Positions 26,727-35,013 of a stretch of 64,000 nt of DNA are shown here, piece by piece. The DNA is from Blastopirellula marina. Its GTDB lineage: Bacteria; Planctomycetota; Planctomycetia; Pirellulales; Pirellulaceae. The notes under the pieces are model-generated. The model did not search any database, was not told the DNA's origin, and saw nothing but the letters and a program-made list of their open reading frames with translations. The DNA is taken from NCBI RefSeq assembly GCF_002967715.1, contig NZ_PUIA01000035.1, positions 186,001-250,000 of the forward strand. The letters are read 5' to 3'. Position numbers and translations under genes: made by a program. Positions within the stretch are counted from its first letter, which is position 1. Every line of letters starts with the position of its first letter.

Positions 26727-27470
26727 ATGACCACCTACACCACGTCTGCCAATTCCGCGCTTAGCGGTTGGCGCAACGTTGCCGAGTTCTTCACGCACTT
26801 TCTCGGAATTCCTAACGAACTCGACCTTACCAAAACCAACGCCAGCGCCGCGCTCACCATCGCCGACGCCGCTGGGGGCGGGTACGGTCGTCTGACCACC
26901 GGCAGCACCACGCCTGCCGACAACAACGGTGTGTTCCTCGCGACGCAAGGAGAGATCTTCAAGTTCGATTCGCAGCATGGCTTCGCTCTGCGATCGCAAT
27001 TGAAGTTCACCCCCAGTGGCGGAAACACCGACAACGTCCTGGCGATCGGCGTGCAGAACGCACCCACCGAAGACAACTTCCTGGCCGACGACGGTGCCGG
27101 TCCGCGGGCCGACTACTGGGGCGCGGGCATCTACAAGATCGACGGCGGAACCACCTGGATCTGCGAAGTCTCGGCTGGTACCACGCAGCAGACGCTCGAT
27201 ACGGGGATTGCCGCCGATGGCAGCGAAACGACCTTCGAGATCGAGTACCTCCCCTCCGGCGGCGACGCAGCCTACGGCCAGGTTGTCTTCCGTATCGGCG
27301 GAGAAATCGTTCGCCGACCAGGCACCTTTGCCCGCGAAGTGTTCGCCCCTGAAATCAGTCTGAGCGGCGCGACCGAAATGAAAGCGATCGTCGGCCACAA
27401 GACGGGCGCTGCCTCGGAGTTGATCGTCGACATCAACGCCATCGGCTGGGCGTTGGGCCTGTCCAGCTAA
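26727..27470 (+). CDS. Probable capsid decoration or structural protein
   Basis: 247 residues, beginning MTTYTTSANSALSGWRNVAE. Beta-rich, lectin-like strands (GEIFKFDSQHGFALRSQLKF; QVVFRIGGEIVRRPG; LIVDINAIGWALGLSS). No signal or membrane helix. It lies directly before the major capsid gene, where decoration proteins are commonly encoded. Family not identified. Confidence 0.5.
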   Translation: MTTYTTSANSALSGWRNVAEFFTHFLGIPNELDLTKTNASAALTIADAAGGGYGRLTTGSTTPADNNGVFLATQGEIFKFDSQHGFALRSQLKFTPSGGNTDNVLAIGVQNAPTEDNFLADDGAGPRADYWGAGIYKIDGGTTWICEVSAGTTQQTLDTGIAADGSETTFEIEYLPSGGDAAYGQVVFRIGGEIVRRPGTFAREVFAPEISLSGATEMKAIVGHKTGAASELIVDINAIGWALGLSS

Positions 27471-27546
27471 GCCCAAACATTCCCCTCAGGAAAGAGGGGA
27501 CAGGATTGTTCACAACACACACATCACAAAACAAGAAAGAAACACC
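27471..27546. repeat. Family F word
   Basis: CCCTCAGGAAAGAGGGGACA (27484-27503), a short hairpin shared with other gaps of the cluster, followed by a purine-rich ribosome-binding site AAGAAAGAAAC before the capsid gene. Confidence 0.5.
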
Positions 27547-28782
27547 ATGCTATCACTCAACGGACTTCTGAACTGGCAAGCCTTCGGCCGGGAATACGCG
27601 GCGGCCGAGCGCGATCGCAAGCGGAACGCACGACGCCAAGGCGTGCATGAATCGCATGCCCCTAACCGTGCCGAACGTGACCTCTGCACGGCGATTATCC
27701 AAGGGGAAGTCACCGAGTCGCAGTACTCGATTCGCCGCGCCTTCTGTGCGCTGGTATCCAACGGTCACGAGATCGTCCACAGTTGGGACGGTTCGATGGC
27801 CGGCCGACCGACCGGCGTGAACCTCGTTCGCGAAAGCATCAACACCAGCGCGTTCGCCAACATCAATCAGACCTTCATGCACAAGAAGCTGATGAATCAC
27901 TTCACCCGCCCCGAAATGATCGCGCGGCATCTGGTGACCATCGAACCGACCGGCGACAAGTGGGAACGCCTGCCCGGCGTCGGCCAATTGGGAGACGGAG
28001 CCCAGCACGTGCACGAAGGGGACAGCTACCCACGCGTCAGCCTGAGCGAAGATTGGATCGAAACCCAACCGACCGAGAAGCGCGGCTTCATCGTCGAGGT
28101 GACCAAAGAGGCGATCTTCTTTGACAAGACAGGCGAAGTCCTCCGCATGGCCGACCGCGGCAGCGAGTGGCTGGCCGTCAACTGGGAGAAGCGAATTCTC
28201 GACACCATCTTCGGGCTGGTCGATCGCTATCACCGCAAGGGACGCGGCATGGTGGCCACCTACGGCAACAACAGCGGAGATCACAACTGGAACAACCTCC
28301 AGGTGAACCCGCTGGTCGATTACGAGTCGATCGAAGCGGCCGACCTGCTGTTCGAAGACATGGTCGACCCCGACACGGGCGAACCGATCATCGTCGGCAA
28401 ACGGCAACTGGTGGTCCCTGGGGCGTTGTTCCACACGGCGCTGTCGATCGTAAACGCAACCCAGGTGCAGCAGCTAACGCAGCCCACTACCGATGTCGGC
28501 TACCAGGCTGCCCGCACCTACGACAACCCGTACCGCGGCATGCTCGCGCCGATCACCAGCCCTTACGTGAAGGCCCGCACTTCATCCAGCAGCAGTTGGT
28601 ACTACGGCGACTTCCCCAAGGCGTTCAAGTACATGCAGAACTGGGCCCCGGAAACGGTCACCGCCCCGGCCGGTAACGAAGACGACTTCGAACGCGACAT
28701 CGCCTTCAAAGCCAAGAGCAGCGAAATGGGCCAGGTCGCCGTCGTCGAGCCCCGCTGCGTGCAAAAGAACACCGCAGCCTAA
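27547..28782 (+). CDS. Phage major capsid protein (HK97-type fold)
   Basis: 411 residues. Layout fits a capsid protein: variable N-arm, then RPTGVNLVRESINTSAFANI, a long-helix/P-domain region (WLAVNWEKRILDTIFGLVDR), and a C-terminal A-domain with NPYRGMLAPITSPYVKARTS and SWYYGDFPKAFKYMQNWAPE. No delta domain distinct from the upstream scaffold region. Largest head gene in the right position after protease and decoration genes. Confidence 0.8.
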   Translation: MLSLNGLLNWQAFGREYAAAERDRKRNARRQGVHESHAPNRAERDLCTAIIQGEVTESQYSIRRAFCALVSNGHEIVHSWDGSMAGRPTGVNLVRESINTSAFANINQTFMHKKLMNHFTRPEMIARHLVTIEPTGDKWERLPGVGQLGDGAQHVHEGDSYPRVSLSEDWIETQPTEKRGFIVEVTKEAIFFDKTGEVLRMADRGSEWLAVNWEKRILDTIFGLVDRYHRKGRGMVATYGNNSGDHNWNNLQVNPLVDYESIEAADLLFEDMVDPDTGEPIIVGKRQLVVPGALFHTALSIVNATQVQQLTQPTTDVGYQAARTYDNPYRGMLAPITSPYVKARTSSSSSWYYGDFPKAFKYMQNWAPETVTAPAGNEDDFERDIAFKAKSSEMGQVAVVEPRCVQKNTAA

Positions 28783-29041
28783 CCTTCACCTCAAATCCCC
28801 GGGTGCCACGCCCAAGTCTTCTTGGGCGTGCTTACCCAACATCAAAAAAGTTAAGCCACAGAGCGCACAGAGAACACTGAGCGTCCTTCAAACCAATGAA
28901 CTCTTAGCCCTGGAAGGGCGACCGAAAGATTACTTCCGGTTCACGTCCCAAACCAATCTTCAACCCCTTACCCTAACCCTCTCCCCTCAGGGGAGAAGGG
29001 ACCGGAGGGGAAGTCAACCAACACCAAGCGAACCAATCACC
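28783..29041. repeat. Repeat block: families B, C, E and F
   Basis: Family B (28800-28834), AAGCCACAGAGCGCACAGAG (28853-28872), TTAGCCCTGGAAGGGCGACC (28904-28923), and CTCTCCCCTCAGGGGAGAAG (28979-28998). Confidence 0.7.
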
Positions 29042-29491
29042 ATGACAAGAAACAAAAACACCAACCACGAAGCACACAACGACCTCGACGCCTATCTCCT
29101 TGATCGCGAAAACAAAGTCGCCGCGCGGGAAAAGGCCGTAGCCGAAAAAGAAGCCGCGCTGCTCACTGCCGCGCCACCGGCCGCCGTGCCACCAATCGCC
29201 CTGAGCGAAACCGACCTCGATCTTTCCACCGCCAGCGAAGACGTCCAGCAGGGCAGGGCACCCACCGCCTCGCCCAGCCAGCGCCAAGCGTACGGCAAGT
29301 GGCTCCGCGAAAACCACCCAGGCCACACGCCGCTAAAGACCTATCGCGTCACCCTCAAGAAGCGAAACAGCGACGACCGCACATTCACCCTACAAGCCGT
29401 CGACGAAACCGATGCCCGCCGCCAGGCCTACCAACAAGCCGGCATCCCCCAGCGCACTGAAGGCTTTAACGCGATCGTCGTACGCATCTAA
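29042..29491 (+). CDS. Phage-cluster protein with N-terminal coiled coil
   Basis: 149 residues. Polar N-terminus, a coiled coil (LDAYLLDRENKVAAREKAVA then EKEAALL, about 15-42), an Ala/Pro linker and a basic C-terminal domain with LKTYRVTLKKRNSDDRTFTL. No recognised family. Between capsid and head-tail joining genes. Confidence 0.5.
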   Translation: MTRNKNTNHEAHNDLDAYLLDRENKVAAREKAVAEKEAALLTAAPPAAVPPIALSETDLDLSTASEDVQQGRAPTASPSQRQAYGKWLRENHPGHTPLKTYRVTLKKRNSDDRTFTLQAVDETDARRQAYQQAGIPQRTEGFNAIVVRI

Positions 29492-29563
29492 CAATTCTTA
29501 GTCCTCTCTCTCGTCAGGGGAGAGGGGACAAAAATACCATTCCCACTCACAACAGGTAACCCC

Positions 29564-29806
29564 ATGACCAAATCGCCAGCGGAAGTTATTTCCGATCTGC
29601 TCACGCGGCGCGATGCGGTGCTTTCGCAGTTGGCAGGGCTCACTTCGACCAGCGTTGGTGCCCTGCCCAATACAGCCGGTACCGGCGATCACGTCGACCA
29701 TGTCGGCCTGCGGCGAAGTCTGTACCAGGAACTGGCCGACATCGACGCCGCGCTGGAGCGCATCGCCGGACCGCGCGAAACGATCTCGCGAGGGCGACTC
29801 ATATGA
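29564..29806 (+). CDS. Small head-tail joining-type protein
   Basis: 80 residues, helical, ending LYQELADIDAALERIAGPRE then TISRGRLI. The helix-loop-Arg pattern is like small head-completion proteins of siphophages (gpW-like in size and place), though identity is not proven. ATGA overlap with the next gene. Confidence 0.5.
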   Translation: MTKSPAEVISDLLTRRDAVLSQLAGLTSTSVGALPNTAGTGDHVDHVGLRRSLYQELADIDAALERIAGPRETISRGRLI

Positions 29807-30138
29807 CCCTCGCGCAGATGTACCAGCTTTACAAAAACGGCTACACCGCGTTCGCCGACGTCGACGAGGCCACCTATCAAGATGCCACCGCCACGGCAAA
29901 CGGCGTGAAGGCGCGTAAGTGCGTCCCGCGCGCCGACGAATTTGCCTGCGTCGGCAATGAAGTCGTCCTGCAATCGACACTCGCCACGTTCGTGCTGTGG
30001 GACGTTTCGCTCGATGGTGCTCGGCCCAAACCAGGAGGCAAGATCACCTGGCCAGGCGGCGGCACCTGGACGATCGTCAGCACGCGGCAGGCACATTTCG
30101 AAACCCAGTGGCGCTGCTTCTGCCGCCGCGACAAGTAA
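29803..30138 (+). CDS. Head-tail connector-type protein
   Basis: 111 residues, mixed alpha/beta, with VLWDVSLDGARPKPGGKITW then PGGGTWTIVSTRQAHFETQW. The PGGGTWTI strand-turn is like head closure/stopper proteins. Position (second after the capsid gene set) agrees. Family unnamed. Confidence 0.5.
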   Translation: MTLAQMYQLYKNGYTAFADVDEATYQDATATANGVKARKCVPRADEFACVGNEVVLQSTLATFVLWDVSLDGARPKPGGKITWPGGGTWTIVSTRQAHFETQWRCFCRRDK

Positions 30139-30148
30139 AGGAACACGC

Positions 30149-30598
30149 ATGCCAGCCACCAGCGAAACCCTGTGGGATGCCATCGTCGGCCAGATCAATG
30201 GACTGGAACTCGATGGCCTCACCACCGCCAACATTCGCCAACAGCCGGTGCCGCTGAACCCCGCCGACAACCAACTGACCGCCGGGGCGATCGTTTCGCC
30301 GGTCACCGAAACCGAAGGCACCAACGGCACCAACCGCAGTCGCGACATCGGCTACGGCTTTCAAATCACGCTACTGAAAGTCAGCAACGGGGCGCTCACC
30401 AAAACGGCTCAGCAAACGCTACTGCCGTGGAGGGCAGCGATTCGGCAGCACTTTCACCATCAATCCCCCTTGGCCGCACACGGATGCTACCTGTGCACGG
30501 TCGAACACGCCCCGGTCGTTTTGCCGGACGCATGGAAACATCACATCGACGCCTCGGCCCTCACCATTCGGTGCTGGGTCCTCGAACAAGGAAACTAA
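30149..30598 (+). CDS. Tail completion-type protein
   Basis: 149 residues from the ATG at 30149; the longer frame is a shadow of the previous gene. Contains RDIGYGFQITLLKVSNGALT and LLPWRAAIRQHFHHQSPL, a layout seen in tail terminator/completion proteins placed just before the tail tube gene. Called by position and shape. Confidence 0.5.
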   Translation: MPATSETLWDAIVGQINGLELDGLTTANIRQQPVPLNPADNQLTAGAIVSPVTETEGTNGTNRSRDIGYGFQITLLKVSNGALTKTAQQTLLPWRAAIRQHFHHQSPLAAHGCYLCTVEHAPVVLPDAWKHHIDASALTIRCWVLEQGN

Positions 30599-30601
30599 AC
30601 C

Positions 30602-31507
30602 ATGGTAACAATGGGACATGTCACCCAACTGGGTCTGGGACCACAGCACGCAACCGAATTGGCCACACGGCAGTTTGAGTTCCAATCGTGCACACTCAAC
30701 AAACGGGACAACTTGATTCGCACCAACGGCATTCGCGGCCAGCGGGCACCGATCGGCGACCACACACAGAAAGGGACCTACACGGTCAATGGCAACGTGG
30801 TGCTCTTACCGCGGCCGGACGATCTCGATTTTCTGCTACCGTATATCCTCGGGGGTACGGAAGTTGCCGACGTCTTCGATCTTGCCGAGTCGCTGCCAGA
30901 CTTGGTCGCAACCATCGACAAGGACCTCTACGTAGAGACCTACCGAGGCCTGAAAGTTGCCCAGGCCATCTTCCGCAGCAGCCAAGGGCAGCCGTTGCAA
31001 TTGGAACTGCAATTAGAAGGCAGAATCCAAGATAATCCCGCCGCGGCTGGCACCTTTCCTTCCATTTCCGCTACTCTTTCCGAAAAGCTGCCGTACGTCC
31101 ACCATCACGCCAGTTGGACGTTCGACGATACCGACATCCAGATCAACGACCTGGTGCTGACGATCAACAACGGCCTGGAGTTAGAGCACTTCAACAATAG
31201 TCAGACACGAACAAGTCTGCCTGAAGGAGAGCAAAACGTCACACTAGCCTTCACCACCGAACATAACGCGGTCTTCGACGATCACCTTCGCGAAATTGCC
31301 GCGCGTGGCGTCAGCGCCGCGCAGTTGGTCTACAACAACGGCACCGACAGCATGACGGTCGACTTCGGCCTTCTGCAAAAACCGCAAACGCCGGTCGATA
31401 TTAGCGGCATGCAGTCCATCCGCCCCCAGGTAACACTGCAAGCATTTACGGATCTCGCCAATGCCGTGCCGCTGATTCAGTTCACCAACACGAACACAAC
31501 TGCGTAG
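30602..31507 (+). CDS. Major tail tube protein
   Basis: 301 residues; AAGGAA lies 8 bases before the ATG. Beta-rich, with GTYTVNGNVVLLPRPDDLDF, DTDIQINDLVLTINNGLELE and NVTLAFTTEHNAVFDDHL, resembling tail tube proteins. Its stop codon TAG falls inside the first bases of a degraded family A repeat (CGTAGCATGGCTACG), so the C-terminus may have been trimmed by that insertion. Followed by the chaperone pair. Confidence 0.75.
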   Translation: MVTMGHVTQLGLGPQHATELATRQFEFQSCTLNKRDNLIRTNGIRGQRAPIGDHTQKGTYTVNGNVVLLPRPDDLDFLLPYILGGTEVADVFDLAESLPDLVATIDKDLYVETYRGLKVAQAIFRSSQGQPLQLELQLEGRIQDNPAAAGTFPSISATLSEKLPYVHHHASWTFDDTDIQINDLVLTINNGLELEHFNNSQTRTSLPEGEQNVTLAFTTEHNAVFDDHLREIAARGVSAAQLVYNNGTDSMTVDFGLLQKPQTPVDISGMQSIRPQVTLQAFTDLANAVPLIQFTNTNTTA

Positions 31508-31558
31508 CATGGCTACGCCTTCTCAGGCGATTGCCAACTTTCGGCAGCCATCCTACGA
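31500..31558. repeat. Shortened family A repeat
   Basis: GCGTAGCATGGCTACGCC at the left and GGCAGCCATCCTACG at the right; the middle of the 90-bp unit is deleted. It supplies the stop codon of the tail tube gene. Confidence 0.7.
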
Positions 31559-31588
31559 CGCAAATTTTTTTTCAAGGAATAGTACACC

Positions 31589-31960
31589 ATGAACAATCTA
31601 ATTTTCATTGACGACGGCTACACCCACGAAGCCTGTATCGCTGAAGTTTCAGGTATTCACGGCACTTTGTGCATAACCTACCGCCCCATGACGCACGAAG
31701 AACGGGACCAGGTGGCGCAATCTCTTGTCCGCGAAACGAGCGGCAAATCGGCAACCGACGTGCTGGCCCAGGCCATCGCCTCGCATCTTTCCACGTGGAA
31801 CATACCGTTGGAAATCAAGACGCAGAATGTAAAGAAATTGATGCCCAGTTTGTTCGACAAGCTATACGCAACGATCTGTGGCTCGCGTCCTTCCGATCCC
31901 TTGCCCCATTCCGGTCAGCAACCGGAATCCTACCGTGAAGGTGACGACCTAAAAAACTAG
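31589..31960 (+). CDS. Tail assembly chaperone, short (gpG-like) form
   Basis: 123 residues beginning MNNLIFIDDGYTHEACIAEV. Alpha-helical lower half (RDQVAQSLVRETSGKSATDV). Placed between tail tube and tape-measure candidate as lambda gpG is. The last codons are CTA AAA AAC TAG, containing the canonical -1 slippery heptamer A AAA AAC at 31951-31957. A -1 shift would give a fused 265-residue form. Confidence 0.7.
   Translation: MNNLIFIDDGYTHEACIAEVSGIHGTLCITYRPMTHEERDQVAQSLVRETSGKSATDVLAQAIASHLSTWNIPLEIKTQNVKKLMPSLFDKLYATICGSRPSDPLPHSGQQPESYREGDDLKN
31951..31957 (+). promoter_or_regulatory. Programmed -1 ribosomal frameshift site
   Basis: A AAA AAC in zero frame of the 31589 gene, immediately before its TAG. 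GGGTG (31965-31969) can pair with CACCC (31987-31991) seven bases downstream, a suitable stimulatory stem. The -1 frame is open through to 32385. Confidence 0.7.
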
Positions 31961-32385
31961 TCGAGGGTGTGGCGCTTCAGCTGCTGCACCCCGGCGCGGC
32001 ATCGATCGATTGCAGCGACTGCGCGAAATGGCTTTACGACCTGAAGACGGGCAAGCGGCAAACGGTTCGCACGGGTGCCAGCCGCCAGGAAGTTCCCCAA
32101 CCCCGTCCTTCAGGCGTGCCAACCCCTTGCTCATCGTGCCCCAAACAGAATCCCCAACACGCCGAGCGATTAAAGCTCACGGATAAGAACTGGCGCACCT
32201 ACCAACTGTGGCGGCGGGCCCGGGCAACCCATTTCCACTGTGTACCAGACCGCTTGAAGAGCGATCCGATCCTGGCTCGCAATTTTGCCGAGCTGGATCA
32301 AGTCTTCCGCCTGATTGAACAGTCGCAACAACTCCAGATTCTGCAACTAGCCGCGATTTCACCCCCGAAAGGATACGTTCGATGA
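31957..32385 (+). CDS. Tail assembly chaperone, frameshift extension (gpGT-like)
   Basis: About 142 residues in the -1 frame. The only nearby start is GTG at 31969 with no properly spaced ribosome-binding site, so expression as a frameshift fusion with the 31589 gene is more likely. Contains two CxxC pairs (IDCSDCAKW; PTPCSSCPK), a zinc-binding-like pattern, then a helical tail (YQLWRRARATHFHCVPDRLK). Stop overlaps the next start (ATGA). Confidence 0.65.
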   Translation, partial: LVEGVALQLLHPGAASIDCSDCAKWLYDLKTGKRQTVRTGASRQEVPQPRPSGVPTPCSSCPKQNPQHAERLKLTDKNWRTYQLWRRARATHFHCVPDRLKSDPILARNFAELDQVFRLIEQSQQLQILQLAAISPPKGYVR

Positions 32386-33275
32386 GTAACCCTGACGTGC
32401 AGGTTCTTCTCAACTACACGATTAGCGTTGATGTAACCCCCGTCGCCGAACAGAACGCCCGTCATTTCACGGAGTTGATGAAACAAACGCAAGCGGAAAC
32501 GACGCAGATCCTGAAAGATGCCATCGAAGAGCGAGCCCAAATAGAAAAAACGGCCGCCGATATTCACCAGCAAGATCGATTAAAGCAGTTGGATCTTCTG
32601 GAAGACATTCAAAAGCAAGCGACTGAGTTAGTCGAACTTCAGCAGACCGAACAAACACGGATTCTCGAAGACGCTAACCGTGCTCGTGAAGAAGCAGAAA
32701 GAGATTCTCTCCGCCGCCTGCAAGAGCAACACGAGAAGCACCTTGAAACGGCGAAGGAGGAAACCAAAGAAATCGAACACCAGTTGGCAATGAAGAAGTC
32801 CGAGCAAGAGCGAATCGAGTTACAGTTGCTTTCGGCCCGCCAGCGGTTCGGACAGATGGACGAAGGTGTTCAGCAACAAACAATTGCCGCCTTTCGCAAA
32901 GCCCAGAACGGTGGAGCACTCACTCGCGATGAAAGCTCTCTCCTTCGCAATGTCGGTACCCAACAGGCATCGGAATTCGCTCAGAAGGCAGACCTCGCAC
33001 GAGCCGACGCGGCTGGCTTTACGCAGGTCTTTGGTGCCGCTGAAAATGATACTGTCGAGCAGCTCATCCGTGATTCCACCAAGCTTAAATTGGAATTGGA
33101 TGACAAACGAGAGATCGAAGTCCAACTAAATGACGACCTCGAGCGAATGGAGACGTTGGCCTCGCGTCTGGCAGAAGAGACGGCGGCTCAAATCAAAGAA
33201 CGTGACGAGCGTCTACTTCAGCGATTCATCGCCATTCTGGAGCAGAAGTACAACAACGAAAGTGGAAACTTTTGA
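32382..33275 (+). CDS. Coiled-coil protein, candidate short tape measure
   Basis: 297 residues, almost entirely charged coiled coil from about 25 to 290 (for example TAADIHQQDRLKQLDLLEDI; LQEQHEKHLETAKEETKEIE). No signal or membrane segment. Directly after the chaperone pair, where the tape measure protein is always found. At about 1.5 angstrom per residue the tail would be near 45 nm, short for a siphophage. A lost C-terminal part or a different structural role is possible. Confidence 0.55.
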   Translation: MSNPDVQVLLNYTISVDVTPVAEQNARHFTELMKQTQAETTQILKDAIEERAQIEKTAADIHQQDRLKQLDLLEDIQKQATELVELQQTEQTRILEDANRAREEAERDSLRRLQEQHEKHLETAKEETKEIEHQLAMKKSEQERIELQLLSARQRFGQMDEGVQQQTIAAFRKAQNGGALTRDESSLLRNVGTQQASEFAQKADLARADAAGFTQVFGAAENDTVEQLIRDSTKLKLELDDKREIEVQLNDDLERMETLASRLAEETAAQIKERDERLLQRFIAILEQKYNNESGNF

Positions 33276-33306
33276 GGAGGACAAGAACAGATAGTAGAGA
33301 TTGTTA

Positions 33307-33654
33307 TTATTTGGTTGATATCTTCCAAAGGAGATAGAGAACAGCCAATCCAAATAAGCCTACCATGCCGCCACCAATTACAAAGGGTACAGATGACGGA
33401 GGAACCGAACCAATGACAATAACTGACACCACAAGAAACACGAAGGTTCCAAGCATGATTGCAGCGTTTCGGTTTCCTTCAGCAGTACTAATCGCCGAGG
33501 TTGCCTGAGGCTTCGATTCAGCAAATATAACCGTTGCCTTGAACTTCGACGCATCGTACATCGCTACGGCACCTTCAGGCGTAGGAGCCTCAACATCCAT
33601 ATCGCGGACTTCGCCAGTAGCCACGTCAGTAAGACGAACTTTGTATTTAGCCAT
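33307..33654 (-). CDS. Membrane protein, moron-like paralogue 1
   Basis: 115 residues from the ATG at 33654 (MAKYKVRLTDVATGEVRDMD); an ATG five codons upstream is possible. N-terminal soluble domain of about 55 residues, then two hydrophobic helices (AAIMLGTFVFLVVSVIVIGS; VPFVIGGGMVGLFGLAVLYL). Its N-terminus aligns with that of the 33883 gene (YxVxLT..TG......A....EA...(F/Y)D.SK(F/Y)...VI). Opposite to the tail genes, so expressed separately; lysogenic-conversion cargo or a host gene. Confidence 0.65.
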   Translation of the reverse strand: MAKYKVRLTDVATGEVRDMDVEAPTPEGAVAMYDASKFKATVIFAESKPQATSAISTAEGNRNAAIMLGTFVFLVVSVIVIGSVPPSSVPFVIGGGMVGLFGLAVLYLLWKISTK

Positions 33655-33669
33655 GACTGCCTTACCCAA

Positions 33670-33882
33670 GGAAACTAAAAGATTATACGCATCCCATCAG
33701 GTGCCGCAATCTGCGACGGCGGATGAAATGCTCTTCGCCGGGTTCCGCGCTCAAGCCTTCTTGGGCGTACCTTCAGGACGAACGATCACCGCAGGATGGC
33801 TACGCCTTCCGAGGCGATAGCCAGCTTCCAGCGTCCAAGATGGCTATCCAACGAAGACACTGGTAGCCATCCTACGACCGCT
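33670..33882. repeat. Repeat block: family B then A
   Basis: Family B variant (33738-33774) and family A copy (33790-33878) between the two minus-strand paralogues. Confidence 0.75.
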
Positions 33883-34281
33883 TCAATCGTCCAGCAGTAC
33901 CTTGATCGACAGGGCTTTCTCGGTGTCGATCATTTCGGAATCCTTCGGGGCACTGTTTGAATGGTTCGAGTTCACGTTCATCAGTACCGCGACCATGACC
34001 AAGAATAGCAGCGCGATCACCCCCACCATGACCAAAAACACCTGCAGCGGCTGCTTCGCTCTCTGCTTCAAAGCGTCCAACTCCTGCTGGAGCTGATCAT
34101 AGTACGCCTGCCTGGCCTGTTCGATCTGATCAGGTGGGATGACCTTCACGTCGTACTTCGATGAATCGAAACGACCGATCGCTTCTTCTTCGGAAGACGC
34201 GTCGGATTCTAAGAACTGAATCTTGCCAGTGACGCGACTGGTGAGCTGAACGAAATACTCCACAACAACACTCACACCCAA
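33883..34281 (-). CDS. Membrane protein, moron-like paralogue 2
   Basis: 132 residues from TTG at 34281; a GTG at 34263 would give an N-terminus (EYFVQLTSRVTGKIQFLESD) aligned with that of the 33307 gene and is a likely alternative. Same architecture: N-terminal domain of about 50 residues, a coiled linker (ARQAYYDQLQQELDALKQRA), one hydrophobic helix (VFLVMVGVIALLFLVMVAVL) and a polar tail. Function unknown. Confidence 0.6.
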   Translation of the reverse strand: MGVSVVVEYFVQLTSRVTGKIQFLESDASSEEEAIGRFDSSKYDVKVIPPDQIEQARQAYYDQLQQELDALKQRAKQPLQVFLVMVGVIALLFLVMVAVLMNVNSNHSNSAPKDSEMIDTEKALSIKVLLDD

Positions 34282-34290
34282 GGAAAGACC

Positions 34291-35013
34291 ATGTATCTAA
34301 GAAAAGGGGAGTATACGCACCCCATCGGCGAACCGCAAATTGCGATCAGCAAGCGGCCGATCGTAAGCAGCGGCGGCGTCCCGGTGGCACACGCGGTCAC
34401 GTGGGCCATTCAAGGGATGCTGCTGGGCAGTGGCCAGGCCGATCTCGATGCCCAGATCGCGGCGTTCACTGCGGCCTACGCTCGGCAAAACGAAGACGTT
34501 GTGCTGCTGCTTTCCGACGGCGTGACCGAGTCGCAGCATACGCTCAAAGTGCGTGATACCCGCGGCGGAGTCTACGTGACGCAAGGGCCTGACTTCCCCC
34601 AAGGTGCCGGGCCTGAGTATGCCACGCGGCGTTCATTCGCCGTGCAGATCTCGGCGGAAGTGCCGATCGCGGGAAGCACCGGCGCGTTGATGAACTTCAC
34701 CGAAACGCTTAGCACCTCCGGCGGCGGGCCACGTTACTCGCACGTCGAAACGGCCCTCGGCTTTCCGATCAAGCAGCAGTTGCGCCGCGCCACGACCTAT
34801 CATGCCACGCAGTCCGGCACCGCTACCGGTTACGCGTTGTACCCCAGCGTGCCGCCACCCATTTTCGGCGAGGCGAACCTTGCCAAGGCACCCCACATCA
34901 CACGGCGATCGCCGGAGTGGGTCGGTAACGCGACCCGCAACTTCACCGTCAGCTGGCAGTACCAGTTCGAATCGGCCTTGCCGATGTTTGGTTTGCCCAG
35001 CATCGCACCATGA
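34291..35013 (+). CDS. Distal tail-type protein
   Basis: 240 residues, beta-rich, beginning MYLRKGEYTHPIGEPQIAIS. Contains TLKVRDTRGGVYVTQGPDFP and FAVQISAEVPIAGSTGALMN, a layout like distal tail proteins that follow the tape measure. Its start lies 10 bases from the divergent start of the minus-strand 33883 gene, so a promoter must be shared or lie inside neighbouring coding DNA. Confidence 0.5.
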   Translation: MYLRKGEYTHPIGEPQIAISKRPIVSSGGVPVAHAVTWAIQGMLLGSGQADLDAQIAAFTAAYARQNEDVVLLLSDGVTESQHTLKVRDTRGGVYVTQGPDFPQGAGPEYATRRSFAVQISAEVPIAGSTGALMNFTETLSTSGGGPRYSHVETALGFPIKQQLRRATTYHATQSGTATGYALYPSVPPPIFGEANLAKAPHITRRSPEWVGNATRNFTVSWQYQFESALPMFGLPSIAP

